Assembly (NCBI GenBank): GCA_009841635.1
Contig: VXLJ01000007.1
Span: 166,071-230,070 of the forward strand
Direction of reading: 5' to 3'
DNA: 64,000 nt
DNA from: Gammaproteobacteria bacterium
Lineage (GTDB): Bacteria; Pseudomonadota; Gammaproteobacteria; Pseudomonadales; Azotimanducaceae
In this document: positions 8,746 to 18,160 of the stretch, piece by piece
How positions within the stretch are numbered: position 1 is the stretch's first letter
Layout of the letters: each line of letters starts with the position of its first letter
Notes under the pieces: model-generated
Database searches by the model: none
The model's input: only the letters and a program-made list of their open reading frames with translations
Told to the model about the DNA's origin: nothing
Translations under genes and position numbers: made by a program

Positions 8746-10317
8746 ATGGATTTCGTCACGTGGTCGTGGATCTTTCTCGTTTGCTACATCGGTGCGATGT
8801 TGGCCATTGGTGTTTGGGGCACCCTCAAAGTCAAAAAAGCCGACGACTACGCGACAGCACGAGGTTCATATGGACCGGTTTTCTTAGCGTTCGCGTTCGC
8901 CGCGACAACAGCTAGCGGCGCGACGTTTTTAGGCGGACCGGGACTCAGCTACACCTACGGTGTTTCCATGCTCTGGGGCAGTTTCCTCTACCCCATGGGT
9001 GTGTACTTCGGCGTGCTAATCTCAATGCGGCTGATCGCAACCGCAGGAAATAGGTTTGGCAATCGTTCGATCCCGGAGTATCTCGGTGATCGCTTTCAGT
9101 CAGACGCGCTGCGCATCACCGTGTCGATCATTTCGTTGGTGCTGTTTTTCTATATCGCCGGACAGCTCGTTTCAGGTCTTGTCATGTTCGAGACCATGCT
9201 TGGGTTCGATCCCATGTGGGCGTTGGTGATCACGACCATCGTGCTGCTCGTTTACGTATCGATGGGCGGCGCGCACGCCGACATTCTCACCGATGGTGTG
9301 CAAGGTCTCATGATGCTGGGTCTTGCCATCGTGGTGATCTTTCTATTCCTCTTTGCGGTTGGGATGGACGGCGGCTTACCAGCTTTAATGGACAACCTCA
9401 CCGAACAGGATGAACATCTGACGAAACCACTTAATACCACCACGGCGTTGGCCCACTCTTGGTGGTCGATCGCCTCGGTTTTCTTTGCTCACATACCACT
9501 AGGTTTATTGCCTCATTTAGGGAACAAACTTTGGGCATTGAAAGACACATCGCAGCAGAAGTCCTTTGTCAAACTAGCATTTGTCTGTGGATTAACGCTG
9601 GGCATGATGTCACTGGGTGGGCTGCTCGCACGGGGCCTAATCGGTGGTTCTTTATTTGCCGACGGTATGACCCCAAATGCATCTTTGCCAATGCTGTTTA
9701 TCGAAGTTTTTCCAACTTGGCTTGCGGCTCTGATTGGCGTTGGCGTACTTGCCGCCATCATGTCTACCGCAGATGGCTTGGTTGTTTCGTCATCCCAGAT
9801 CATTGCCAATGACCTGTATCGTCGCTCTATTCTGCCGCGAACGCGATTCGCAAAGACTCACACCGACGAGCAAATTGACAAGCAGGTTTTGTCTATAAGC
9901 CGTGTCTCAACGGTGATTGTTTTGCTGCTTTGCGCCTTAATGGCGTGGGCCCTTCAAAACACGAACATTGCCTTGATTGTGATGATCGGCACGGGTGGCA
10001 TGATGGCTGCGTTTTCAGGTCCGTTGGTGGTCGGCGCACTCTGGAAAGGCGTCACCAAGAATGGTGCGTTTGCAGGTCTATTAGGGGGATTCATCACCTT
10101 TATCGTGCTGCACATGCAATTGCTCGATCCTGCTTGGTTTGGCGGAAACATCGTCATTACTTGGCTCTACAACGAAGGACCAAATCCGTTCTCATGCGCC
10201 GCATTGGGTGAAGTCGTGTCGGTGTCGTTGACCTATATCGTGTCTAAAGTAAGTCAACCCCTGCCACAAGAATTCGTTGAAGAGATGTTCAGCAGCGAAC
10301 AGATTCAAGCAAGCTAG
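8746..10317 (+). CDS. Sodium:solute symporter (SSS family)
   Basis: This 523-residue integral membrane protein has about 13 predicted hydrophobic segments. Its family signatures include the N-terminal ATTASGATFLGGPG region, YVSMGGAHADILTDGVQGLMM in the middle, and GVLAAIMSTADGLVVSSSQIIANDLYR in the later sodium-binding region. The closest known types are pantothenate and monocarboxylate SSS carriers. It is the third gene of the carboxylase-nitroreductase-symporter run. An organic acid imported by it may feed the acyl-CoA enzymes, but that is inference from context. Confidence 0.9.
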   Translation: MDFVTWSWIFLVCYIGAMLAIGVWGTLKVKKADDYATARGSYGPVFLAFAFAATTASGATFLGGPGLSYTYGVSMLWGSFLYPMGVYFGVLISMRLIATAGNRFGNRSIPEYLGDRFQSDALRITVSIISLVLFFYIAGQLVSGLVMFETMLGFDPMWALVITTIVLLVYVSMGGAHADILTDGVQGLMMLGLAIVVIFLFLFAVGMDGGLPALMDNLTEQDEHLTKPLNTTTALAHSWWSIASVFFAHIPLGLLPHLGNKLWALKDTSQQKSFVKLAFVCGLTLGMMSLGGLLARGLIGGSLFADGMTPNASLPMLFIEVFPTWLAALIGVGVLAAIMSTADGLVVSSSQIIANDLYRRSILPRTRFAKTHTDEQIDKQVLSISRVSTVIVLLLCALMAWALQNTNIALIVMIGTGGMMAAFSGPLVVGALWKGVTKNGAFAGLLGGFITFIVLHMQLLDPAWFGGNIVITWLYNEGPNPFSCAALGEVVSVSLTYIVSKVSQPLPQEFVEEMFSSEQIQAS

Positions 10318-10325
10318 ACATCGAA

Positions 10326-11699
10326 TTAATCGGAGCGCCGCGGGGCAAACAACTGCTGCACCGCTTCGGCATCGTTGGCGATTGCGAGAGTGCCTGAACC
10401 TATCTCTAGTCGAGTCGCAGGCGAGATCTGTCCTAAGTAGCGCTGGGCACGCAACCAGCGCGGATCGTCGACTCGCATGAACTTAGGTGGTCGCTGCCAG
10501 AGCCTAGTAGGCTCGATTTGAACGATGCGACGTTCGGCTAACTGATCTTCGTGGATCAGTAAATCGATTGCGATACCTTCTGTTTTGCTAAGTTCGAACG
10601 CATTCTCAAGTAGCTTGAAGGTTTCCGGGTGGCTTGCTTCGGAAACTAATGGAATCGAGCCATCATCTAGTTTCTCAGATGCGATGATGAAGTAGTCGAC
10701 TAAATCAGAACGCGCCCGTAATGTTGCGATACGCAATGCTTGCTCAAGTCCATCGGGTTTATCCAGCACTCTTCGTACATCGGCAACTGACAAAGCGACA
10801 AGTGCCGATTGCGGGTTTACGCGAGCGGCGTGCAACCATGCGTGTTCGGCTAGTTCGAGATAGTTGAGATCAAAAGCGAGCTGCGCCAATGCGGCCACGG
10901 CCGAGCTGTTTGGGTATTCCCCGGCTAAATGCCAGAGACTTTGTGCATACTGCGACACGTTTAAATCTTCGCTGAACTTAGACTGCACATCCCAAAGTTC
11001 TTGCTGCGGCTCGGGGGCGATGCCGGTCGCCTCGTAAAGAGTTCGATTGAAGGCGTCAAACGCCGCATACTTTGTGTCGGATGCGGGTTTCTCCACGAGC
11101 TCGATCAAAAAGGAACCTAACGTTTCCAGATAAGCGACATACGCTTGTTCGTTGTACGCCTTGGTTTCCGTGCGAAGGAGACTGTTGTCGTATAGCGCAC
11201 CTCGAATCGCGACCGTCATTTCATCACGGATCGCCTGCCATGGCTTCAACTCCTCGTCGGATAACTGAATTTCGCGTGTTGTGACCTCCTTCCAATTTGG
11301 GTGCGACACATTCACGACACGATATTCGATCGATGCGGCGCTTTCGCTATTGACACGAATTGCACCGTCGACAAAGTGTGTGAGCGCTAGTACGTGAGCC
11401 ATACCCGATGCTTGTTCCTTATCCAACATCACCAAGTTTGTTGAGAGTGAGTCGACCACCGCAACATCGCGACTGAGCGCGATCGAATCTCGCAAGGACG
11501 CCGCGAAACCAACGCCGAATGGCGTGATTTCCTCCTGTTCACTAAATGGCAGCACAGCCAGCGTAATTTGCTTTGGTGCCGTTTCAGGTAAATAGACGGA
11601 ATAAAGCAGCACCGAGCCCAGTACCACAGTCGCCATAAAAAACGTCGCGTAAAAAAAACCGTGTCTAGTCGTTGGTCGTGCCAAAGTGAAAGGAATCAA
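10326..11699 (-). CDS. Membrane-anchored TolB-like / tetratricopeptide protein of unknown function
   Basis: In this 457-residue protein a short basic N-terminus is followed by one transmembrane segment (about 15-36). A TolB N-terminal-like domain comes next (LAVLPFSEQEE, GVGFAASLRDSIAL, VVDSLST; about 48-165), then a helical repeat region resembling TPRs (about 200-440). This is the layout of the C-terminal half of CadC- or adenylate-cyclase-associated HTH-TPR regulators, but no winged helix precedes the membrane segment. Upstream is the divergent SDR gene, so no DNA-binding domain is nearby. It may be a periplasmic sensor or scaffold. The family call is from motif pattern only. Confidence 0.6.
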   Translation of the reverse strand: MIPFTLARPTTRHGFFYATFFMATVVLGSVLLYSVYLPETAPKQITLAVLPFSEQEEITPFGVGFAASLRDSIALSRDVAVVDSLSTNLVMLDKEQASGMAHVLALTHFVDGAIRVNSESAASIEYRVVNVSHPNWKEVTTREIQLSDEELKPWQAIRDEMTVAIRGALYDNSLLRTETKAYNEQAYVAYLETLGSFLIELVEKPASDTKYAAFDAFNRTLYEATGIAPEPQQELWDVQSKFSEDLNVSQYAQSLWHLAGEYPNSSAVAALAQLAFDLNYLELAEHAWLHAARVNPQSALVALSVADVRRVLDKPDGLEQALRIATLRARSDLVDYFIIASEKLDDGSIPLVSEASHPETFKLLENAFELSKTEGIAIDLLIHEDQLAERRIVQIEPTRLWQRPPKFMRVDDPRWLRAQRYLGQISPATRLEIGSGTLAIANDAEAVQQLFAPRRSD

Positions 11700-11847
11700 T
11701 TGAAGAGGGAGCGATTTCGATTTTAAAAGTGGTGCGTAGAAACTGGTCTTGGTGCTACGCTATTAGCGAAGCACGCGTGACACAAAGCTAAAAAGCAAAC
11801 CTAGAATGCTGCCCATCTTGAGCCAATGCAAGCCATCGAGGTCGCCC

Positions 11848-12642
11848 ATGTCCGTAACTGATTTTTACAAGCACGTCTTCGGTGTAACCGACAAAGTTGC
11901 GCTGGTAACTGGTGGCACGCGAGGAATTGGGCTCATGATTGCAGAGGGGCTCGTGCGCGCAGGTGCACGCGTGTACATCGCATCAAGAAAACCCGAAGCG
12001 TGCGAAGTAGCTGAAAGTGAACTTGCGAAATATGGCTACTGTCGCGCGCTTCCTTGCGACATATCAACGATTGAAGGATGCCAATCGCTCGCCGCGGACT
12101 TGCGTAAACATGAAGCGGAATTGCACATTCTGGTGAACAACGCAGGTGTTACCTGGAGTATGGACATCGATGAGTTCACTGAAAAAGCGTGGGACAAGAT
12201 CATGGACCTAGACGCTAAAAGTCCGTTTTTCCTTACGCAAGCTTTATTACCAGAATTAAGGCGAGCAGCAACACCTGAAAATCGCGCCAGCATCGTCAAT
12301 ATCACGTCGGTTAATGGACTCAAGCCTGGCGGATTACGCAATTACTCCTACGTTGTAGCGAAAGCAGGCTTGGGACAACTGTCAGCGCAAATGGCTCGTG
12401 ACTTAATGCCGGACCACATAAATGTCAATGCCATAGCACCAGGACCATTCAAGTCCAAGATGACAGCGCCAATGTTTGCAACAGACGAACAAGATCGTCA
12501 AGTCACGCAAAGCTTCCCGATGAAACGCTGGGGGACGATGGAAGATATTGCCGGCTTGACTATTTTCTTGTCATCCAAGGCCGGTGCTTACGTGACCGGC
12601 ATGACGATACCATGCGATGGCGGGTCAACCACGACGACTTAG
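11848..12642 (+). CDS. Short-chain dehydrogenase/reductase (SDR)
   Basis: This classical SDR has 264 residues from the chosen ATG. The frame opens at 11806, but the ATG at 11848 follows a GAGG and starts just before the Rossmann motif TGGTRGIG, so it is preferred. The NNAG stretch, the catalytic Ser (NITSVNG), Tyr-x3-Lys (YSYVVAK) and the C-terminal YVTGMTIPCDGG are all present. SDRs of this type oxidise a hydroxyl or reduce a ketone with NAD(P). It is divergent from the TolB-like gene and convergent with the CoA-transferase gene 35 bases beyond its stop. The substrate is unknown; hydroxyacyl-CoA or a gluconate-like alcohol is possible. Confidence 0.9.
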   Translation: MSVTDFYKHVFGVTDKVALVTGGTRGIGLMIAEGLVRAGARVYIASRKPEACEVAESELAKYGYCRALPCDISTIEGCQSLAADLRKHEAELHILVNNAGVTWSMDIDEFTEKAWDKIMDLDAKSPFFLTQALLPELRRAATPENRASIVNITSVNGLKPGGLRNYSYVVAKAGLGQLSAQMARDLMPDHINVNAIAPGPFKSKMTAPMFATDEQDRQVTQSFPMKRWGTMEDIAGLTIFLSSKAGAYVTGMTIPCDGGSTTTT

Positions 12643-12677
12643 TGCAACAACCACGTGAAGTTGCATTCGTTTCAAAA

Positions 12678-14996
12678 TCACGACTGGGAAGCGTCATAGT
12701 CGGCGTGAAATAAAACGCAGCCAACCGTGTCCTGTGCAAAAAGCTTGTGAATTCGATCATCGGAATACCCGATCGATTTCAATATTTCCTCCGTGTGTTC
12801 CCCTAGTCGTGGTGGTGGATAGTCTGCTCGAAGAGTTGTGTGTTTGAATTTCCACGCGAAGCCACTCTGCCAATGTTCACCAATGTCAAGGTGGAACTGC
12901 TTTTGAAACCAAGCACGCTGCGTAAATTCGGGATGCTCGAGAATCTCTAGCGAATCAACGACTGCAACAGCGGGTACGCCGGCGTCCCGAAGTCGAGCCG
13001 CTGCCTCATCTTTGTCGAATTGGCGTGTCCATGCTTCGACCTTGCGCTCAACTTGATCGACGTCTTCTAGTCTTGATGTGAGTGAAGCCCAATGAGGTTC
13101 CTTGCAATCAATGATTTGACTCAGATTACGCCAAGTTTCATCGTCTTGACAACATAGCGCCACCCATTGATCCTGATCCCTAGTTGCAAATACACCGTGC
13201 GGGACGAAATCGGGATGTCGATTACCCCAGCGCGTTGCGATGTCGCCAGCACTTCCTAGCAACACTTCCTCGCCAATGTAGCCTAAGGCGGTTTCAATCA
13301 TCGACCCATTTACGTTTTGGGCTTCGCCTGTCCGATCGCGCCGAATCAATGCGACAAGCGTCGCGATAACCATGTGCAGACCACAGAAGGGGTCCATCTG
13401 ATAGAAGCCCATGACCATCGGCTCGCCGTCGTGATATCCAAACAACGCATCCCAGCCGCTCAAGGCCTCGACCGTTGCGCCGTTTGCTTTGTAATCTCGA
13501 TACGGTCCCATATCGCCATACCCAGACCAAGAGACGTTTACGATATCTTGCTTGACAGCTTTGAGCGACTCGAAGTCCAGCCCAAATTTCTGCATTACAC
13601 GCGGTGTGAAATTGCTCGCGACAACGTCGGCCGTCGCAATGAGATCTTTCACGATAGAAAGACCTTCTGCGTGCTTCAGGTCGATGGCGATTTCTCGCTT
13701 GTTTCGGTTAGTGCAGTTGAAATTTGGGCTGATGTTAAAACGATGAGCATCCTTATTTAGTCGACCTGGTGCTGGTAATGCACCACGCCAATTCCGCCAA
13801 ACGTCGACCCGATGATGACTCTCTACTTTTATGACGTCCGCACCAAGATCCGCTAATAGCATCGTTGCGTACGGGCCAATCCAAGCTTGCGTGAAGTCAA
13901 TTACGCGTAGACCTTCTAAAGGCCGCAATCCTTGTTTTGAAAGTGATCTGTGAGTGGATGCGTCTCCCCAGCTGAAACCGTTCGAGCGTTTAGCTAACGC
14001 AAGGGTTGGTGGTGAATAGCCTTCAATCCGTGCCGGTAATCCTGGGTACTGCAAACCTTGGTGTACGTCGTCTTCGATTTCATCAAAGCAACCGAGTGAA
14101 GCGAGTTGGCGATTCGAAAATAACTGTGTCGGATTCAAGAACAAACCGAAACGTTGCACACCGCGAGCCATCGCACCTTCAAACACGGCCTCAGCATCGG
14201 CTTCAGATGACTGCTCCTTGAGAAACGCTATTAGCGCTTGTTGGTTCGCTCGTCCTTCGGTCTCTCTGAGAACTTCTGGTACATCTTCCTGCTCGAGACC
14301 TAGTTCTGCGCAAACGCTCGCAAAATTCAATGGATCCGCTAAATTGGCGGAGATTTTGCCTTTACCTATCGGATAGAGTCTTACACCAGTCGCGGGACCA
14401 CCATGTCGACCTTCTGGTGCGTCTGCAAACTGTGAACGCACAAAAGGCACAACCGTGGTCAGTGCATCCAATTGCGAAGTTTCAATTGCTTCAACTTCAC
14501 CCGTTCGAAGCAGCTTGAAATAGGCGGCAAGCGTTGCGAGGCAAGCATGTGAACCCGTCATATAGCTGACGATATTGCAAGGCATGCGCACAGGTTCTCG
14601 CGCTGCTTCGCCATTGATCGTTAGGAAACCTGAAGCCGCTTCAAGTAGCAACGAGATCCCGGTCAAATCCTGGTAGTAACCACCCGAACTAAATGGTGCG
14701 ATTCGATGAAAAATCGAGTCATCGCCAATCTCGATCCCTTGCTCGATTAATTCGTCTTTCTTTAAGGTTGTAAGAATCACGTCCGCAGTTGTAGAGACAT
14801 CACGTGAAACAGTTGAGAGCAACGTCTTGTTTAGCGTGAGGTATTTCCAGGTCAATGAATCGTCGCCAATACACGGTGATCGTTGCCGTAAATCACCCGT
14901 AAACGACTCTAATACCGCAACCTCCGCGCCCCACCGTGCAAGCTGCATGCCACAGAAGGCGAGCGCAGGATCGGCCCCGATTTCAAGCACTCTCAT
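12678..14996 (-). CDS. Tandem-domain CaiB/BaiF (family III) CoA-transferase
   Basis: This protein has 772 residues from the ATG at 14996. A longer start, TTG at 15017, would add seven residues; no clear ribosome-binding site settles it. Two CaiB/BaiF domains lie in one chain (about 1-340 and 360-760). The second has the usual start (GLRVIDFTQAWIGPYATMLLADLGADVIKVE) and a candidate catalytic Asp at 535 (YQMDPFCGLH). The aligned place in the first half (VSYMTGSH) carries Ser144, so that half looks inactive. Family III enzymes move CoA between carboxylic acids or split methyl-branched acyl-CoAs. A fused, half-dead pair fits enzymes that are normally interlocked dimers. Confidence 0.88.
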   Translation of the reverse strand: MRVLEIGADPALAFCGMQLARWGAEVAVLESFTGDLRQRSPCIGDDSLTWKYLTLNKTLLSTVSRDVSTTADVILTTLKKDELIEQGIEIGDDSIFHRIAPFSSGGYYQDLTGISLLLEAASGFLTINGEAAREPVRMPCNIVSYMTGSHACLATLAAYFKLLRTGEVEAIETSQLDALTTVVPFVRSQFADAPEGRHGGPATGVRLYPIGKGKISANLADPLNFASVCAELGLEQEDVPEVLRETEGRANQQALIAFLKEQSSEADAEAVFEGAMARGVQRFGLFLNPTQLFSNRQLASLGCFDEIEDDVHQGLQYPGLPARIEGYSPPTLALAKRSNGFSWGDASTHRSLSKQGLRPLEGLRVIDFTQAWIGPYATMLLADLGADVIKVESHHRVDVWRNWRGALPAPGRLNKDAHRFNISPNFNCTNRNKREIAIDLKHAEGLSIVKDLIATADVVASNFTPRVMQKFGLDFESLKAVKQDIVNVSWSGYGDMGPYRDYKANGATVEALSGWDALFGYHDGEPMVMGFYQMDPFCGLHMVIATLVALIRRDRTGEAQNVNGSMIETALGYIGEEVLLGSAGDIATRWGNRHPDFVPHGVFATRDQDQWVALCCQDDETWRNLSQIIDCKEPHWASLTSRLEDVDQVERKVEAWTRQFDKDEAAARLRDAGVPAVAVVDSLEILEHPEFTQRAWFQKQFHLDIGEHWQSGFAWKFKHTTLRADYPPPRLGEHTEEILKSIGYSDDRIHKLFAQDTVGCVLFHADYDASQS

Positions 14997-15165
14997 GGTG
15001 GCAAAGTTCACAGGCAATGGTGTGTAGATTTTGTGCGAACACGATCTGGAGATTTCTGCGACTACGAGAATGCGGTATTAGTTTCAAGTCGTATGCGCAA
15101 ATTGATTTAGACGTATGGTAAGACCAGCTAGGCGGTTACACTCACTTTCCCATTAGCATTCCCGC

Positions 15166-16422
15166 ATGCCACCAATTCGCACAACTGACATGGAACAAAG
15201 AGAACTACCCGTTCGCACCAGCCTGCCCATACCAATAAGCGAGAGGATTGAGTTCGCGAGCGAACAATGGCTTGCAGCGGCGAAGCAATTTCTTCAATCA
15301 AAACTCGATCAGATTAGTGAACCAATCGAAGGTCGATTCGCCGCGGTAGAAACCTACACGGATGCGCCGCCCCATTTCAAGCGTCCGGATAACGTCGCCG
15401 AAGTGCACATTGTTATCGAAGACGGGCAGCTCGATATTGGCTACGGTGCGGTGTCGAACCCAACGTTTCATGTTATTGCCGACTACAACCGTTCTGCCGT
15501 CATTGGCTCAGCGGTGTATGAGAAACTTCCAGATCGTCAAGCACGAATCCGTCGCGAACTAGCGCATCGTCACGACGAAGTATTTCAGTTTAGTGGCAGC
15601 CTTGAAAGTGCAAATCCCAAGCTATTTAGCGTGCTTGCAGGCTTGCACGATCACCTTGCAAGACGCACTGTTGGCAATCCGGACATCAGACACAAACTTC
15701 GTCATCTGCACGTCGAAGAAAGAGTGAATGACATCGAAGCAAACGGCTATACAGTATTTGAAAATGCCATAACCGAAACGTTTGTCGACGAATTAAACGA
15801 GGACCTCGATCGTCTCATCGCCATGAATCAACGCGGTAAAGTCGCGGCCATGCTCATGGCTCGTGGTCCAATGTGGGAAGAAATTGCACAGCATCCGCAA
15901 ATACATGCGGTCGCGCAGCACTTACTCGGCGCCGACTGCAATCTTGGCCAGTCCATTGCTTTTCGCAAGCGAAAAGGCGTTGATACGCATCAAATCCACA
16001 ATGATCCGCCACACCCATTCACAGGCGAACTCTGTTGCAATGTAACGACGGTATGGGCGCTTAGTGAATTTGATGAACAAGCAGGACCAACGATCGTGGT
16101 ACCTGGTAGTCATAAAGAAAACCGCCCACCAGATCACGATGCTAAAGAACGCGCAGTCAAATTGACCATGTCAAAGGGATCCGTCGCGATGTGGCATGGC
16201 TCGCTATGGCATGGCGCCGCAATACGTGCGCGAGATGGCGAACGAACCTCGCTTCATAACACGTACTTACGAAATTGGGTTCGAACCTGGGACAACTATT
16301 TGGAAATCGATCCTGCCATCCTAGAACGCAACCCGCCAGCACTTACCACGCTAGCGGGAATCGATGATCTTTTCGGAAAGAACACTTACGAAGGCATCGA
16401 CTTCCGTCGACTAGCGGCCTAG
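15166..16422 (+). CDS. Phytanoyl-CoA dioxygenase (PhyH)-family Fe(II)/2-oxoglutarate oxygenase
   Basis: This 418-residue protein has a catalytic double-stranded beta-helix in its C-terminal half. The Fe(II) motif H-x-D is His278/Asp280 (HQIHNDPPH), and the distal His is His349 in SLWHGAA, followed by an Arg-containing stretch for 2-oxoglutarate. About 200 N-terminal residues precede the oxygenase domain and are not recognised; they contain HFKRPDNVAEVHIVIEDG. ATGs at 15166 and 15190 are both possible starts. The family hydroxylates acyl-CoAs or small molecules. It is divergent from the CoA-transferase and convergent with a GST, only 7 bases apart. Confidence 0.85.
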   Translation: MPPIRTTDMEQRELPVRTSLPIPISERIEFASEQWLAAAKQFLQSKLDQISEPIEGRFAAVETYTDAPPHFKRPDNVAEVHIVIEDGQLDIGYGAVSNPTFHVIADYNRSAVIGSAVYEKLPDRQARIRRELAHRHDEVFQFSGSLESANPKLFSVLAGLHDHLARRTVGNPDIRHKLRHLHVEERVNDIEANGYTVFENAITETFVDELNEDLDRLIAMNQRGKVAAMLMARGPMWEEIAQHPQIHAVAQHLLGADCNLGQSIAFRKRKGVDTHQIHNDPPHPFTGELCCNVTTVWALSEFDEQAGPTIVVPGSHKENRPPDHDAKERAVKLTMSKGSVAMWHGSLWHGAAIRARDGERTSLHNTYLRNWVRTWDNYLEIDPAILERNPPALTTLAGIDDLFGKNTYEGIDFRRLAA

Positions 16423-16429
16423 GCGCGGT

Positions 16430-17194
16430 TTAGGAGGAAGCACGTACAGCCGCTTCGCGGGCCGCCCGAACTTTGTCATTCGTTTGATTGAACAATAAAT
16501 CTCTACGTTTCCTTTCTTCCTCGTCGGTCAGCTTCCGCTTGCCTAAATCGCTTCCCACGCGATAACCACGTTCAAGTGCTGGTCGGCCACGTAATTGATA
16601 TGCCCAGCGTTTCACATTCGGGAAACTCTCCCAGACCTCTTCACTAATCACTCGACTCACCAAGAACGCCCACGGCCAAGTGATCATGTCAGCTATCGTG
16701 TAATCTGCGCCTGCCAAATACTCATTGACGGAAAGCTGAGCATCCATAACACCACAGAGACGGTCGACTTCACCTACAAATCTTTTCGCACCGTATTCCA
16801 ATTGAGTTGGATCATCTGCGATGTTCTTGGCATAGTTTTTGAAATGGTTCGCGTTACCCATCATGGGGCCAAGATTCGCCATTTGCCAGTGAACCCACTG
16901 CATAACCCGCACCCGCTCGCGCGGTTCTGCTGGCAGAAATTTGCCTTCTTTAGCGGCGAGATACTCAAGTATCGCACCTGATTCAAAAACACTAATCGGC
17001 TCGCCCCCATCTTCCGGTGCGTGGTCCACGATAGCCGGCATTCGATTGTTGGGACTGATGCGTAAAAACTCTGGCTTGAATTGATCGCCACCGCCAATGT
17101 CGACTGGAATCACGTTGTATTCCAACTCGCATTCTTCAAGCATGATGGTTGCTTTCCAACCATTGGGGGTTGGCCAGTAATACAGGTCAATCAA
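16430..17194 (-). CDS. Glutathione S-transferase family protein (Ure2p/YfcG-like)
   Basis: This 254-residue protein has a thioredoxin-like N-terminal domain opening with IDLYYWPTPNGWKATIMLEE. The glutathione contact segment is NNRMPAIVDH, then ESGAILEYLA, and an all-helical C-terminal domain contains GADYTIADMITWPWA. The length and the TPNGWK start resemble the Nu/Ure2p-like class with disulfide-bond reductase activity. There is no signal peptide. It is convergent with the PhyH gene. A second, clearly different GST lies at 29077, so these are not recent duplicates. Confidence 0.88.
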   Translation of the reverse strand: MIDLYYWPTPNGWKATIMLEECELEYNVIPVDIGGGDQFKPEFLRISPNNRMPAIVDHAPEDGGEPISVFESGAILEYLAAKEGKFLPAEPRERVRVMQWVHWQMANLGPMMGNANHFKNYAKNIADDPTQLEYGAKRFVGEVDRLCGVMDAQLSVNEYLAGADYTIADMITWPWAFLVSRVISEEVWESFPNVKRWAYQLRGRPALERGYRVGSDLGKRKLTDEEERKRRDLLFNQTNDKVRAAREAAVRASS

Positions 17195-17515
17195 TGGATT
17201 GTCCGCTAGAGATTGGCCGCGTATATTAGTTTGCGCTTAATCAGCGAAGTACGCTACGGAGTTTTCATGCGAGTCAAAAATCGTTGTGCAACGCAACACC
17301 GCAACGGCAACGGACCAAGTCACCAACCTGCGTAACGATCACGATCAAACTGTTCGCATTGATTTATAACGCACTGTATTCGGCATTAAGGCAAGTAGAG
17401 TCACGCTATTCTTTCAATCCGAAGGCGTGCGAAGGAGTCAATACGTGAAGATTCAAAGGTTTAATTTGCGACATTAATATCTTTTATTTCAAATATATAG
17501 AAGGAAAACCTCACA
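17195..17515. other. Intergenic region without a recognised gene
   Basis: This 321-base gap lies between the divergent GST and the metallo-beta-lactamase-fold gene. I found no convincing coding frame; the longest ATG frame I followed, starting near 17267, has only about 22 codons. The right end is AT-rich and carries the AAGGAA ribosome-binding sequence of the next gene (about 17501). It presumably holds the promoters of both flanking genes. Confidence 0.5.
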
Positions 17516-18157
17516 GTGCCTATGATTGAATGCTCACCAAGTATTTTTATGCTCGAACCGACCAAAATCACACCGAGCAAATACATCAGCTTTTTCGTTA
17601 AATGCAATTCAGGCAACTTACTGTTCCCCTGCGTCGCGAGTTCGAGCACCTTTGAAGATTCATGGGCTGCGTTGCATGAGCAGGGCGGCGTGGCCATGCA
17701 GCTGCTTGGTGACATGCACTTTGCGACCAAACACAACGATAGGCTCTTCGAGGAGTTTGACGCGCTCACGTATTGCAGCCAAGGGGAAGAAGCGGACGTG
17801 CGGCGTAAAGTGCAGAACGTTTTGGCTTTCAAGTTTGAACGCCTTGAACTAGCTAAAGGTGTGATCGCTATTCCGACACCTGGTCACCGACCTGGCGCAG
17901 TCAGTTACCTCGTTGAAATGGCTGAGGCTTCCGTCATGTTCGCGGGTGATTCCATTTGGCACGACGGTTCACAATGGAAGGCATTAGCAAGTAAAAAGAA
18001 TGCCAAAACCATGCGTGATTCGCTAGCGGCATTAAAACAAGAGTCTTTTCAATCGCTCTATGTCAATAGCTCGGTTACTAACCCAACCTTCAGCATCAAG
18101 TTCGAAAGCAATAAGGAAAAGAACGATTTTTTGGACGAACTAGCTGCAGCTCTATAG
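17516..18157 (+). CDS. Metallo-beta-lactamase-fold protein with a degenerate metal site
   Basis: This 213-residue protein starts at GTG 17516, nine bases after AAGGAA; an ATG two codons later is less well spaced. The fold is suggested by PTPGHRPGAVSYLV (His124) and VMFAGDSIWHDG (Asp145), the second half of the metallo-beta-lactamase pattern. The first motif, normally HxHxDH, reads GDMHFATKHND, so only His68 and His73 remain in an unusual spacing. Relatives include small MBL proteins annotated as hydroxyacylglutathione-hydrolase-like. It may bind one metal or none. It is convergent with the malonyl-CoA synthetase region, and no functional context is evident. Confidence 0.7.
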   Translation: MPMIECSPSIFMLEPTKITPSKYISFFVKCNSGNLLFPCVASSSTFEDSWAALHEQGGVAMQLLGDMHFATKHNDRLFEEFDALTYCSQGEEADVRRKVQNVLAFKFERLELAKGVIAIPTPGHRPGAVSYLVEMAEASVMFAGDSIWHDGSQWKALASKKNAKTMRDSLAALKQESFQSLYVNSSVTNPTFSIKFESNKEKNDFLDELAAAL

Positions 18158-18160
18158 GCA

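Noticed and set aside
11806-11847. Longer N-terminus for the SDR starting at 11806
   Set aside because: The added residues do not look like SDR sequence, and the internal ATG at 11848 has a GAGG at proper distance and a normal SDR length.
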